Counted from the stretch's first letter, positions 1 to 6,430 are shown. The stretch is 12,858 bases of DNA from JBEKYH01 sp049511115 (GCA_049511115.1 JBEKYH010000091.1:1-12858), one strand, 5' to 3'. The notes: generated from the letters alone by a model not told the origin. Translations and numbers: made by a program.

Positions 1-2
1 GA

Positions 3-85
3 TTTCGGCCGCGGGCAAGAAGCGACGACGAGTCGTATTCGTAAGGATATACGGCGAGAAGGAGCGACGCCGCCCGCGGCCGAAA
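3..85. repeat. Long-armed inverted repeat, possible structured RNA
   Basis: Positions 3-16 (TTTCGGCCGCGGGC) pair perfectly with 72-85, a 14-bp GC-rich stem enclosing 55 bases. Inside, CGTAT at 34-38 can pair with ATACG at 49-53, so a folded RNA with an internal helix is possible. No T-run follows the outer stem, so it is a poor intrinsic terminator. It ends 76 bases before the start codon of the small secreted protein, so it could be a 5' leader element, the end of an upstream gene, or a palindromic intergenic repeat. No known riboswitch was recognised. Two forward frames stay open across this stretch, which is common in GC-rich DNA, and nothing recognisable is encoded. Confidence 0.5.
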
Positions 86-161
86 GACGCGAGCAACGCC
101 GGCGCGACTTCTGTCACAGGCTGCTACGGGCAGAGGACGACACTTTTAAACGAGGTGCAAT

Positions 162-419
162 ATGCACAAGCGGCACGTTCTTATCGGAGCATTGGGTTTG
201 GCTTTAGCCCCGGCCATCGCGGCCGCGGGTCTGAACGACCCAGGCCAGTCAACCACAATTACCATCCAGGCCGGCCAGGGAAGCCCAATCAGTTTGCAGC
301 TTCCCGCAGCCACCCAAGGCGCGCCGTACGCGCTGACAGGCTCGGCTGTAACGCCGACTCATGAAGTGTGGATGGACTTTGGCCAGGGCGCATCTGCGCT
401 GGTTCGTTTGCCGGGGTAA
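162..419 (+). CDS. Small secreted protein of unknown function, 85 aa
   Basis: This encodes an 85-residue protein with a clear N-terminal signal peptide: basic residues HKRH at 2-5, a hydrophobic core at about 6-19, and an AIAAA-type cleavage site near residue 22. The mature part is only about 63 residues, rich in Gly, Ala, Gln and Thr, with no cysteine, no second membrane segment and no PEP-CTERM tail. It is therefore probably exported and soluble or loosely attached. The start is supported by GAGGTG at 152-157, with six bases between GAGG and the ATG. An intrinsic-type terminator follows at 459-495, so it appears to be a single-gene transcript. I do not recognise the family and propose no function. 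It could instead be the truncated remnant of a longer secreted protein. Confidence 0.6.
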   Translation: MHKRHVLIGALGLALAPAIAAAGLNDPGQSTTITIQAGQGSPISLQLPAATQGAPYALTGSAVTPTHEVWMDFGQGASALVRLPG

Positions 420-458
420 ATGGCCCCCACGCATCATTTATTTGTTTGAACCCAGCCG

Positions 459-495
459 CCGCCGTTCCGAACCATCGGGACGGCGGTGCTGTTTT
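459..495 (+). terminator. Intrinsic-type terminator after the small secreted gene
   Basis: A ten-base stem with one G-T pair is formed by CCGCCGTTCC at 459-468 and GGGACGGCGG at 477-486, with an eight-base loop. A short TTTT follows at 492-495. It lies 40 bases after the stop of the 85-residue protein and just before the amidase gene. It therefore separates the two transcripts and argues against the upstream GTG at 486 as the amidase start. Confidence 0.6.
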
Positions 496-542
496 GCGGA
501 CCGGTATCGTTCTTGCAGAATCGACGGGTTGTTGAGGTAACC

Positions 543-1988
543 TTGCCCATCGGTCCGTTTTCAACCGCCGTGGAAATGTTGCGCGCCCTGCGCGATCGCT
601 CCATCTCCGCGGTTGAATTGCTCGAACTCCATATTCAGCGAATTCACCAATACGACGGCGTCCTGAATTCCATCGTCGTGAAGGATTTTGACCGCGCTCG
701 GCGCGACGCCGTCGCGGCCGACTCGATGCGCCGCGGAGGCGAAGATCGCCCCCTGCTCGGATTGCCGATCACCGTAAAGGAATCCATCGACATGGAGGGC
801 TTTGCCAGCACCGCGGGTGTAACCGACCGGGCAACCCATCGCGCCGCGGGCGACGCGCTAACCGTGAGGCGCCTGCGCGAAGCCGGCGGGGTGATTCTCG
901 GCAAGACCAATGTCTGCGTGTGGCTGGCCGACTTTATCGGCGACAATCCCCTCTTTGGGCGCACGCAAAACCCGTGGGATCTGACGCGCACCTCCGGCGG
1001 CAGCACCGCTGGCTCCGCTGCGCTGGCGGCGGGATTAACCGCCCTTGAACTCGGCAGCGACTTAGGCGGCTCGATTCGCGTGCCGGCCGCGTTTTGCGGA
1101 CTCTGGGGCCATAAGCCCAGCAGCGGCCTGGTCCCCAACACCGGCCACTTCCCCGGCTCCATGCTGCCAAACCCCGCGGCCGTTCTCGCGGTGCAGGGCC
1201 CGCATGGGCGGAGTGCGGCCGATGTGACGCTCTGCCTGGAAGTCATCGCCGGGCCGGATGTCGATCAGGAGCCCGCATGGCAATTGCGATTGCCGCCGGC
1301 GCGGCATGATCGCCTGTCGGATTTTCGCGTAGCCGTGATCGACGCGCCGGCGTGGGTGCCCATCGATCCGGAAATCCGGCTGACGCTGGATGACTGGACG
1401 AGCCGTCTGCGCGGCGCGTGCAAATCCGTCGAAATCACGACTCTGGCCGACGTCGCTAATCTGAAGGAATATTTCCACCTGTTCCGCTCGCTCATGAATG
1501 CGCTCATTTCCGTGGGCTGGCCGGCGGAGCAACGCAAGCAGCGCATCGCCGCGAAGCTCTCCACCGGCGACGACCTCGACGCCGCCGACGCGCGGGGATT
1601 GGCTGCAACGTCAGCCGATTATTTCCTCTGGCTCGGCCGGCGCGAGCAATTCCGCGCCGCCTGGCGCGGGTTCTTTGGCCAGTTTGACGTGCTCGTGACG
1701 CCAATGACGCTCATCCCCGCCTTCCCGCACCCCACCATTCCCCCATCGCAGCGCCGGCTGGAAATCGACGGCCGAACCTGCGGTTTTGATTACCTCAGTT
1801 TTTATCCCTCCCTCGCCACGTTGGCCGGCCTCCCCGGCACGGCATTTCCCGCCGGCTTTAGTCGTGCGAGCCTCCCGCTGGGCTTGCAGGCCATCGGCCC
1901 GCAACTGGAAGACTTCACGCCGCTGAAATTCGCCGAACTGCTGGAGCGCGAATTCGGCGGTTTCCGCGCGCCGCCGGGATACGCGTGA
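543..1988 (+). CDS. Amidase-signature family hydrolase, 481 aa
   Basis: This is an amidase-signature enzyme, predicted to hydrolyse a C-N amide bond through the family's Ser-cisSer-Lys triad. Visible residues are Lys79 in ITVKES, Ser154 in the glycine-serine loop (GGSTAGSAAL) and the nucleophile Ser177 in DLGGSIRVPA. The C-terminal GLPGTAFPAGF and LGLQAIGP segments are also typical, and about 480 residues is a normal length. The substrate cannot be told from sequence. There is no signal peptide, so it should be cytoplasmic, and no gatB or gatC is nearby, so a GatA role is unlikely. The frame opens at a GTG at 486, but that lies inside a terminator hairpin. The TTG at 543 has GAGG at 534-537 with five-base spacing and is preferred; an ATG lies further in at 576. 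The usual second serine of the GGSSGGS loop is threonine here. Confidence 0.9.
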   Translation: MPIGPFSTAVEMLRALRDRSISAVELLELHIQRIHQYDGVLNSIVVKDFDRARRDAVAADSMRRGGEDRPLLGLPITVKESIDMEGFASTAGVTDRATHRAAGDALTVRRLREAGGVILGKTNVCVWLADFIGDNPLFGRTQNPWDLTRTSGGSTAGSAALAAGLTALELGSDLGGSIRVPAAFCGLWGHKPSSGLVPNTGHFPGSMLPNPAAVLAVQGPHGRSAADVTLCLEVIAGPDVDQEPAWQLRLPPARHDRLSDFRVAVIDAPAWVPIDPEIRLTLDDWTSRLRGACKSVEITTLADVANLKEYFHLFRSLMNALISVGWPAEQRKQRIAAKLSTGDDLDAADARGLAATSADYFLWLGRREQFRAAWRGFFGQFDVLVTPMTLIPAFPHPTIPPSQRRLEIDGRTCGFDYLSFYPSLATLAGLPGTAFPAGFSRASLPLGLQAIGPQLEDFTPLKFAELLEREFGGFRAPPGYA

Positions 1989-2029
1989 CGGATCTGCAAA
2001 TGAATCGGCAATCCTTTGGGCGCGCTCGA

Positions 2030-2260
2030 CCGCCCCAAACGGGGCGGCGGACTGTAGCCACGAGTGGAGCGCAGCGAAACTCGTGGCCAATGACATCGAA
2101 TTTCTCGCCCCGGAGGGGCGAAGGAAGTTTTGCGCGTAGTAGGCACTTGCGTGCGCCTCAGTCTCCTCGGCCCCTGCCGGGGCCGATCGGCAGATCATTC
2201 CACTCCCACGGGTTTCGCTTCGCTACACCCGTGGCTACATTTCTTGGCCCCTTTGGGGCG
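2030..2260. repeat. Mirror-image pair of REP/BIME-like palindrome modules
   Basis: This is the core of the gene-free stretch 1989-2398. Left module: stem CCGCCCC/GGGGCGG (2030-2036, 2041-2047), hairpin GCCACGAGT/ACTCGTGGC (2057-2065, 2079-2087; 13-base loop), and stem TCGCCCC/GGGGCGA (2105-2111, 2115-2121). Right module, in reverse order and orientation: TCGGCCCC/GGGGCCGA (2167-2174, 2179-2186), CCACGGGT/ACCCGTGG (2206-2213, 2227-2234), and GCCCC/GGGGC (2247-2251, 2255-2259). The loops of the two central hairpins match at 11 of 13 bases when one is reverse complemented, so these are inverted copies of one element. Compensated stem changes (CGAGT/ACTCG versus CGGGT/ACCCG) suggest that structure is conserved. 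Families of this type are usually multi-copy and mobilised in trans by RAYT-type transposases; none is in the window. Confidence 0.7.
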
Positions 2261-2315
2261 ATTGCGGATCAGGCTTTCCCGAAAGCGTCTGAATCTTTCG
2301 GTTAACCGCATAAAC

Positions 2316-2344
2316 TTGATTCACCCGCGCGCGCCCTTTACCAT
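2316..2344 (+). promoter_or_regulatory. Possible sigma70-type promoter for the CBM9/PKD gene
   Basis: TTGATT at 2316-2321 and TACCAT at 2339-2344 are separated by 17 bases, a good -35/-10 layout although the -10 is imperfect. A transcript from here would have a leader of about 50 bases before the ATG at 2399. Confidence 0.35.
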
Positions 2345-2398
2345 TCGCGCCGGCTCACTTCCCTTGCGCGGAGCAACTCAACAACCCCGGAGGCCGTC

Positions 2399-3493
2399 AT
2401 GCTTCGTCGAGTTTTTTATATTGCAATAATCGCAGTTCTCACCTTTGCCTCGCGGGCGCAGGCCCTCGATCGCCCCGACACGGTTTTCAAAATATTTCAA
2501 TTCCCTCCCAACATGATCCCGCGCATCAACGGCGACGCCGCCGACTGGTCAATCGTCCCCGATAGCTATGCGATCGGAATGGACCAGATGGTGGATGACA
2601 TGGGGCATTACACCAAACCCGACCCGACGGAACTGGATGCCAAGGTGCGCGTGGGCTGGGTCAAAGGCGAAAATCGCCTCTATTTCCTCTACGAAGCCAC
2701 CAAGAAATACTGGGATTTTTCCCTGCCCACGCTGCACAACGACATCTTCGAGGTCGTCGTTGACGGCGAGCGCGGCGGCGGACCGTTCATCGGCGAGCAG
2801 CAGGACGAGGCGGCCGTCCGCGACCCCAACGAATTGTTTTACGACTTCCAGAACTACCGCGCCCAGAATTACCACGTCTTCACGCCCGCCGAAGGGAAAG
2901 ACTGGTGCATGTTGTGGGGCCCGCAGCAGTGGCTCAAGGAAATGCCCTGGTCCAATGCCTACTGCAATTACAATTTCAAGCCGGGCGAATCGGGCAAACT
3001 GACGCTGGAATTCTGGATCACCCCCTTCGCCTACGCCAGCCCCGACGGCCCGACCCATTCCGTCGAAAGCCAGTTGACCGAGAACAAAATCATCGGCCTG
3101 ACCTTCGCCATCCTCGACTACGGCAATGTCAATGCCCGCCAACAGCAGTTCAACGCCTTCTGGAACCTCTCCCGCCACCACACGAGCTACGGCAACGCTT
3201 CGCAGGCCGTCGCGTTTAAGCTGATGCCGCTGGAGGACAAATTCAAAAAGTCGTTCGACGCCGACTGGTCATACAAAGTGATCGACATGGACCGCCGCGC
3301 CGTCGCCTTCGAGGACCAGTCCGCCGGTCAGGTGACAACCTGGAAATGGGATTTCGGCGACGGCACAACCTCGACCGAGCAGAATCCCATTCACACCTAC
3401 AAGAAAGGCGGCCGCTTTACGGTGATACTCGATATCGAAGGCCCGGCAGGGCAGGCGCGGCGGAGCAAGGTGTGGGGCGTCGTATTAAAGTGA
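2399..3493 (+). CDS. Secreted CBM9-like domain plus PKD domain protein, 364 aa
   Basis: This is an exported protein with a signal peptide (hydrophobic core IAIIAVLTFA, probable cleavage after AQA at residue 22). Residues about 40-275 resemble a family-9 carbohydrate-binding or DOMON-like beta-sandwich: the RINGDAADW opening, then VRVGWVKGENRLYFLYEA, then HNDIFEVVVDGE. Such domains commonly bind sugars or act as surface modules. The C-terminus, about 288-364, is a PKD domain with the diagnostic WDFGDG at 317-322 and a final HTYKKGGRFTVIL strand pattern. No catalytic domain, anchor or PEP-CTERM tail is visible, so it probably acts as a binding or adhesion protein in the periplasm or outside the cell. 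GGAGG at 2389-2393, five bases before the ATG, fixes the start. It appears to be monocistronic, with a stem and T-rich tail after it. The CBM9 assignment is by pattern, and the ligand is unknown. Confidence 0.75.
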   Translation: MLRRVFYIAIIAVLTFASRAQALDRPDTVFKIFQFPPNMIPRINGDAADWSIVPDSYAIGMDQMVDDMGHYTKPDPTELDAKVRVGWVKGENRLYFLYEATKKYWDFSLPTLHNDIFEVVVDGERGGGPFIGEQQDEAAVRDPNELFYDFQNYRAQNYHVFTPAEGKDWCMLWGPQQWLKEMPWSNAYCNYNFKPGESGKLTLEFWITPFAYASPDGPTHSVESQLTENKIIGLTFAILDYGNVNARQQQFNAFWNLSRHHTSYGNASQAVAFKLMPLEDKFKKSFDADWSYKVIDMDRRAVAFEDQSAGQVTTWKWDFGDGTTSTEQNPIHTYKKGGRFTVILDIEGPAGQARRSKVWGVVLK

Positions 3494-3534
3494 ACAGGAT
3501 GGTTCGTCATCGCGCTGATTCTTAACCTTCTTAG

Positions 3535-3558
3535 CGGCAACATGTTATGCCGTTTCTT
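3535..3558 (+). terminator. Weak intrinsic-type terminator
   Basis: CGGCA at 3535-3539 pairs with TGCCG at 3548-3552 and is followed by TTTCTT. The stem has only five pairs, but its position 42 bases after the CBM9/PKD stop codon and the T-rich tail fit a terminator. Confidence 0.4.
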
Positions 3559-3591
3559 GCAAAACAGGATTTGATTCCGGAATTGCAAGAA
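3554..3591. repeat. 9-bp perfect inverted repeat before the GntR operon
   Basis: TTCTTGCAA at 3554-3562 and TTGCAAGAA at 3583-3591 form perfect arms around a 20-base spacer. The left arm overlaps the T-rich tail of the weak terminator, so the two structures may be alternatives or act together as a two-part terminator. It lies about 50 bases upstream of the predicted GntR promoter, so a distal operator role is also possible. Confidence 0.45.
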
Positions 3592-3642
3592 TCGCCATAA
3601 ACTACTGTTAATGCTTAACTTGGCTCACTGATGGAGTTCCCC

Positions 3643-3682
3643 TTGCAATCCGTGAGATCACTGTTATATATCTGTAATCACT
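3643..3682 (+). promoter_or_regulatory. Promoter and candidate GntR operator
   Basis: TTGCAA at 3643-3648 and TATATA at 3665-3670 are 16 bases apart, a good sigma70-type promoter. Short repeats sit on top of it: CTGTTA at 3661-3666 with CTGTAA at 3672-3677, and ATCACT at 3657-3662 and again at 3677-3682 (20 bases apart, two helical turns). Another CTGTTA occurs at 3605-3610. Self-repression by the downstream YtrA-type regulator is the natural guess. A start site about seven bases after the -10 would leave only about a dozen bases before the ATG at 3689, with no Shine-Dalgarno. Confidence 0.5.
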
Positions 3683-3688
3683 CAGTCC

Positions 3689-4150
3689 ATGCTCTTCCGC
3701 ATCGAACCATCCTCCGGCGCTCCCATCACACGGCAAATCGCCGATCAGATCCGCGCCCGCTGTGCAACGGGCGAACTGAAAGCCGGCCAGCGCCTCCCCA
3801 GCGTGAGGGAACTCGCTCGTGATCTCGCGGTCAACCAAAACACCATCCTGCGCGTCTATGAGCGCCTGACTTCCGAGGGCCTGCTCGAGCGCCGCCACGG
3901 GGCAGGGACGTTCGTCACTGCCGGCGCTTCCGGCGAGCAGCTCATGGCACAGATGCACATGCTGCGTGATGAATTCGCCCGCTTGGCGCGGCGCGGCATC
4001 GTCCTGGGCATCGACGCCGATCAACTGCACGAAATGCTCGATCGCGGCATGGCCGTCGCCCAGAGCGATGGAGTTCCCCCCGATGACTCTGTTCACGATG
4101 AATCTATTCTCGGTGAACCCGCTCCCAATGAATCCACCGCGGAGAAATGA
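3689..4150 (+). CDS. GntR-family regulator, YtrA-like subfamily, 153 aa
   Basis: Residues about 10-77 form a GntR winged helix-turn-helix: PITRQIADQIRAR, then LPSVRELARDLAVNQNTILRVYERL, then the wing GLLERRHGAGTFV. The remainder is too short for a FadR- or MocR-type effector domain and has one helical stretch at about 82-123. That is the layout of the YtrA subfamily, which typically represses an adjacent ABC transporter operon. The neighbours fit: the ATPase and permease genes follow directly. The tail at 131-150 consists of four degenerate acidic pentapeptides (PDDSV, HDESI, LGEPA, PNEST), which is unusual for the family. There is no Shine-Dalgarno before the ATG, and the promoter is only a few bases upstream, so translation may be nearly leaderless. 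Confidence 0.88.
   Translation: MLFRIEPSSGAPITRQIADQIRARCATGELKAGQRLPSVRELARDLAVNQNTILRVYERLTSEGLLERRHGAGTFVTAGASGEQLMAQMHMLRDEFARLARRGIVLGIDADQLHEMLDRGMAVAQSDGVPPDDSVHDESILGEPAPNESTAEK
4079..4138 (+). repeat. Four degenerate 15-bp tandem repeats inside the GntR gene
   Basis: The four 15-base units CCCGATGACTCTGTT, CACGATGAATCTATT, CTCGGTGAACCCGCT and CCCAATGAATCCACC run in frame. They encode acidic pentapeptides with the rough pattern x-D/N-E-S-x. Repeat expansion near the 3' end of the gene would change the length of the acidic tail without shifting the frame. Confidence 0.55.
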
Positions 4151-4152
4151 CT

Positions 4153-4863
4153 ATGGAATCAGCAATCCTCATTCGTGGCCTGGTCAAGCGATTCTACCGC
4201 AATCAAGTCCTGCGCGGCGTCGACCTCGACGTGCCGCCCGGCAGCGTCGTCGGCCTTCTCGGCGCCAACGGTTCGGGGAAGACCACGCTCATCAAATGCG
4301 CCGTCGGCCTGCTGCGCCCGACGGCCGGCGATAGCCGCCTGCTGGGAGAGGATTCCTGGAATCTCTCCGCGGCCGCCAAAGCCCGCATCGGATACGTGCC
4401 GCAGGTCATCAGCCTCTACCCCTGGATGAAGGTCGGCGAGCTGATCCGCTACACCGCGTCGTTTTACGCCAACTGGAACGACGAACTGGCTGAGCAACTG
4501 CAAAAGGAATGGGGACTAGAGGAGAACGACCGCGTGCGCAACCTTTCCGTGGGTCAACTGCAAAAGCTGGCCATCCTCACGGCCGTGGGCCACGACCCCG
4601 ACATCCTGATTCTCGACGAGCCGGCGGCAAGCCTGGACCCGCTGGCCCGGCGTAGCTTTCTCCAGTTGCTCGTGGAACTCGCCGAGCCGGGAAAACGCAC
4701 GGTCCTCTTCTCCACGCACATCACCGCCGATCTCGAACGCGTCGCCGATCGCGTGGCCATCCTCAAGGACGGCCGCATCATTCACTTTGGCGGGCTGGAA
4801 GAGTTGAAGGAGCAGACGCACCTGAGCCTGGAGGATGCATTCCTGGAGATGCACCATGCGTAA
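4153..4863 (+). CDS. ABC transporter ATP-binding protein, 236 aa
   Basis: This is a complete nucleotide-binding domain with Walker A GANGSGKTT at 37-45, a Q-loop in YVPQ, signature LSVGQ at 131-135, Walker B ILILDEP with Asp155 and Glu156, a D-loop SLDP and H-loop His189 in STH. The signature departs from the usual LSGGQ by a valine. Its length and single domain fit an exporter-type ATPase pairing with the membrane protein encoded next. An ATG at 4147 overlaps the regulator's stop as ATGA, but GGAG at 4141-4144 is only two bases from it. The same GGAG is eight bases from the ATG at 4153, which is therefore preferred. Either way it is in one operon with the GntR gene and probably translationally coupled. 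The substrate is not evident; YtrA-linked transporters are often tied to cell-envelope stress. Confidence 0.92.
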   Translation: MESAILIRGLVKRFYRNQVLRGVDLDVPPGSVVGLLGANGSGKTTLIKCAVGLLRPTAGDSRLLGEDSWNLSAAAKARIGYVPQVISLYPWMKVGELIRYTASFYANWNDELAEQLQKEWGLEENDRVRNLSVGQLQKLAILTAVGHDPDILILDEPAASLDPLARRSFLQLLVELAEPGKRTVLFSTHITADLERVADRVAILKDGRIIHFGGLEELKEQTHLSLEDAFLEMHHA

Positions 4864-6202
4864 TCCTTACAACGAAGTTTTAGCCGCATTTCCACGGCGG
4901 TTGCTGCGGCGCGGGACCGGGATGTGGCTGCTGATAGGGACCGTGGTCCAGTTACCGGCCGTGATGTTATCTGGGCATGAGCCAACGAATCCGGGAGCGG
5001 CTTGCCTGTGCGTGAGTATGGCGTCGCTGTATCTCTGGTTCCACGTGCGCGAACAACTCGTCTCCACTCGGCGCCGCCTGATTCCCGGCTATGTTGCGCC
5101 CCACCTCACGGGCTTTGTCTTTTACGCGTTTCTACTCATCGGCGGCCTTGTCGCCCTGAGTGCGCTATCGGGAGAGAATCTTCAAGCGATACTGATTTGT
5201 GAATTGGCGGTCTTCGCGTTGGCAGGACTAACGGTGGCCTATGCATCAGTTTGGCTGGGAATCGTGAATTTCCTGGCGATCTTTGGCGCGGTCACCTTCG
5301 GTCCTGTTTGCGACCGCCTCTGGCGCTCTCTCTGCGGCGAAGCACGTTGGCTGACGATTTCGTTGGTGATGTTGGCCCTGCTCGCGGCGGCGTGGGCGCT
5401 GGCGAAAATGCTTCGATTGACCGAAGAGGACCGCCCCTACAATGCCCGCATCGGTTTCGACCAGTCGGCGCTGCGCCCGCGCATGACGGGCGTCGCTGAC
5501 AACGCTTCGGCTCCGAGATTGGACCGACTCCGTCCCATCGTCGTTATGCCGCGCGACGCGAGCACATGGCGGCGCGGTTTAGCCTGGGGAAGGCTCGTGC
5601 GCGGCAACATGCACTGGGGAATGTTGTTCGCCTATACCCTTTTGATTCTGGGTTACAGTTTCGTACGCCTCGGATTCCCAGCTCACGATTCACCCCCTGA
5701 GTACATTGTTATCCTTCTTGTCTACTACTTTCCGATGATGATGCCGCAGTTTTGGATGACCATGTGGCGGTATCTCGAAGCCGACTCCCTTCGGCCTGCG
5801 TCGCGTGAGCAGTTTCTCAAGGAACATGCCGTCGCCATTATCACCAGCCAGCTCATGATCTGGTCTCTCCTGGTCGTGGGTTTTGTTATTTACCTGGGGG
5901 TGTTGGGCCGTGACCTGCCATTCACGACCACGACCTGGCTGCTCGGCGGTTCTCTCGTGATGCAAATACCCATCTTTGCGGGCGGCGTCTGGCTGCTCCG
6001 CTTCAGATCCGTCACAGCCCAGATGGTATTTATCATGCTCCAGATTCTTATTGTGTGCGCGATGACTCTGCCCTCCCTCGATGGCCACAACTTTCCGGCC
6101 ATGCTCCCCTACCTCATCGCCTGCTGGCTTATCCTGACTACCTTGGGAATCTTCCTCGCCCGCGACGCCTGGCGACGCTGGCTCACCACGGAATTAGGCT
6201 GA
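4856..6202 (+). CDS. Multi-spanning ABC transporter permease-like protein, 448 aa
   Basis: This hydrophobic protein has about twelve membrane segments in two groups. Roughly six lie in the first 190 residues (for example MWLLIGTVVQLPAVML and FYAFLLIGGLVALSAL), then a soluble stretch of about 70 residues rich in Arg and Asp, then six more (for example MLFAYTLLILGYSF and WLLGGSLVMQIPIFAG). No enzyme motif is visible. It overlaps the ATPase stop codon by eight bases and is preceded by GGAG at 4845-4848, seven bases before the ATG. An in-frame ATG at 4835 lacks such a site. Position and topology make it the likely membrane partner of the ATPase; the two six-helix halves may be two fused permease units. 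Family membership is inferred, since no conserved permease motif is recognised. Confidence 0.75.
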   Translation: MRNPYNEVLAAFPRRLLRRGTGMWLLIGTVVQLPAVMLSGHEPTNPGAACLCVSMASLYLWFHVREQLVSTRRRLIPGYVAPHLTGFVFYAFLLIGGLVALSALSGENLQAILICELAVFALAGLTVAYASVWLGIVNFLAIFGAVTFGPVCDRLWRSLCGEARWLTISLVMLALLAAAWALAKMLRLTEEDRPYNARIGFDQSALRPRMTGVADNASAPRLDRLRPIVVMPRDASTWRRGLAWGRLVRGNMHWGMLFAYTLLILGYSFVRLGFPAHDSPPEYIVILLVYYFPMMMPQFWMTMWRYLEADSLRPASREQFLKEHAVAIITSQLMIWSLLVVGFVIYLGVLGRDLPFTTTTWLLGGSLVMQIPIFAGGVWLLRFRSVTAQMVFIMLQILIVCAMTLPSLDGHNFPAMLPYLIACWLILTTLGIFLARDAWRRWLTTELG

Positions 6203-6206
6203 TCTA

Positions 6207-6356
6207 ATCGCCTGCCTTTACCCCCTCTCCATGTACTCAGGGAGAGGGCTGGGGTGAGGGTCGCATTTGAGTTTCGAGAACTGCTTGCAAATAGGGGCGA
6301 AGAAGAACCCTCACCCTGACCCTCTCCCTGGGTACATTGTGAGGGGACCAAAAGCC
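6207..6356. repeat. Large inverted repeat with GGGAGAGGG / GGGTGAGGG motifs
   Basis: Positions 6231-6260 and 6308-6337 are inverted copies matching at 26 of 30 bases, and looser similarity extends outward to about 6207 and 6356. The left copy also forms a local hairpin, CCCTCTCC at 6223-6230 with GGAGAGGG at 6241-6248. The 47 bases between the arms hold no gene. GAGAGGG/GTGAGGG palindromes of this kind recur between genes in many GC-rich bacteria, so this is probably a dispersed palindromic repeat rather than a local operator. Being just after the permease stop, it may also end transcription or block 3' decay. With the promoter described separately, it accounts for the gene-free stretch 6203-6505. 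Confidence 0.65.
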
Positions 6357-6402
6357 AAGCGTATGCCCCGAACCCTTTCACCCATTTTTTCAACAATTTG
6401 TT

Positions 6403-6430
6403 TTGTTCCGCTCCCCCCGCGCGGTATCAT
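6403..6430 (+). promoter_or_regulatory. Possible promoter of the secretin operon
   Basis: TTGTTC at 6403-6408 and TATCAT at 6425-6430 are 16 bases apart. It is the best sigma70-like pair between the repeat and the first operon gene, giving a leader of about 70 bases. Both hexamers are imperfect, so this is tentative. Confidence 0.3.

Noticed and set aside
155..364. A 69-residue frame overlapping the small secreted gene
   Set aside because: It is out of frame with the signal-peptide protein, Arg/Pro-rich and without a ribosome-binding site at its ATG.
486..542. N-terminal extension of the amidase from the GTG at 486
   Set aside because: This start lies in the terminator stem and lacks a Shine-Dalgarno, while the TTG at 543 has GAGG at ideal spacing and gives the normal family N-terminus.
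1985..2305. A 106-residue open frame after the amidase
   Set aside because: It runs through both halves of the mirror-image repeat, has no ribosome-binding site, and its sequence is the translation of the palindromes.
2549..3181. A 210-residue minus-strand frame opposite the CBM9/PKD gene
   Set aside because: It is antisense to a gene with signal peptide, recognisable domains and a strong ribosome-binding site; it shows no domain of its own.
6207..6356. Insertion sequence with terminal inverted repeats
   Set aside because: Only 47 bases separate the arms, there is no transposase and no visible target duplication, so a palindromic repeat is the better call.
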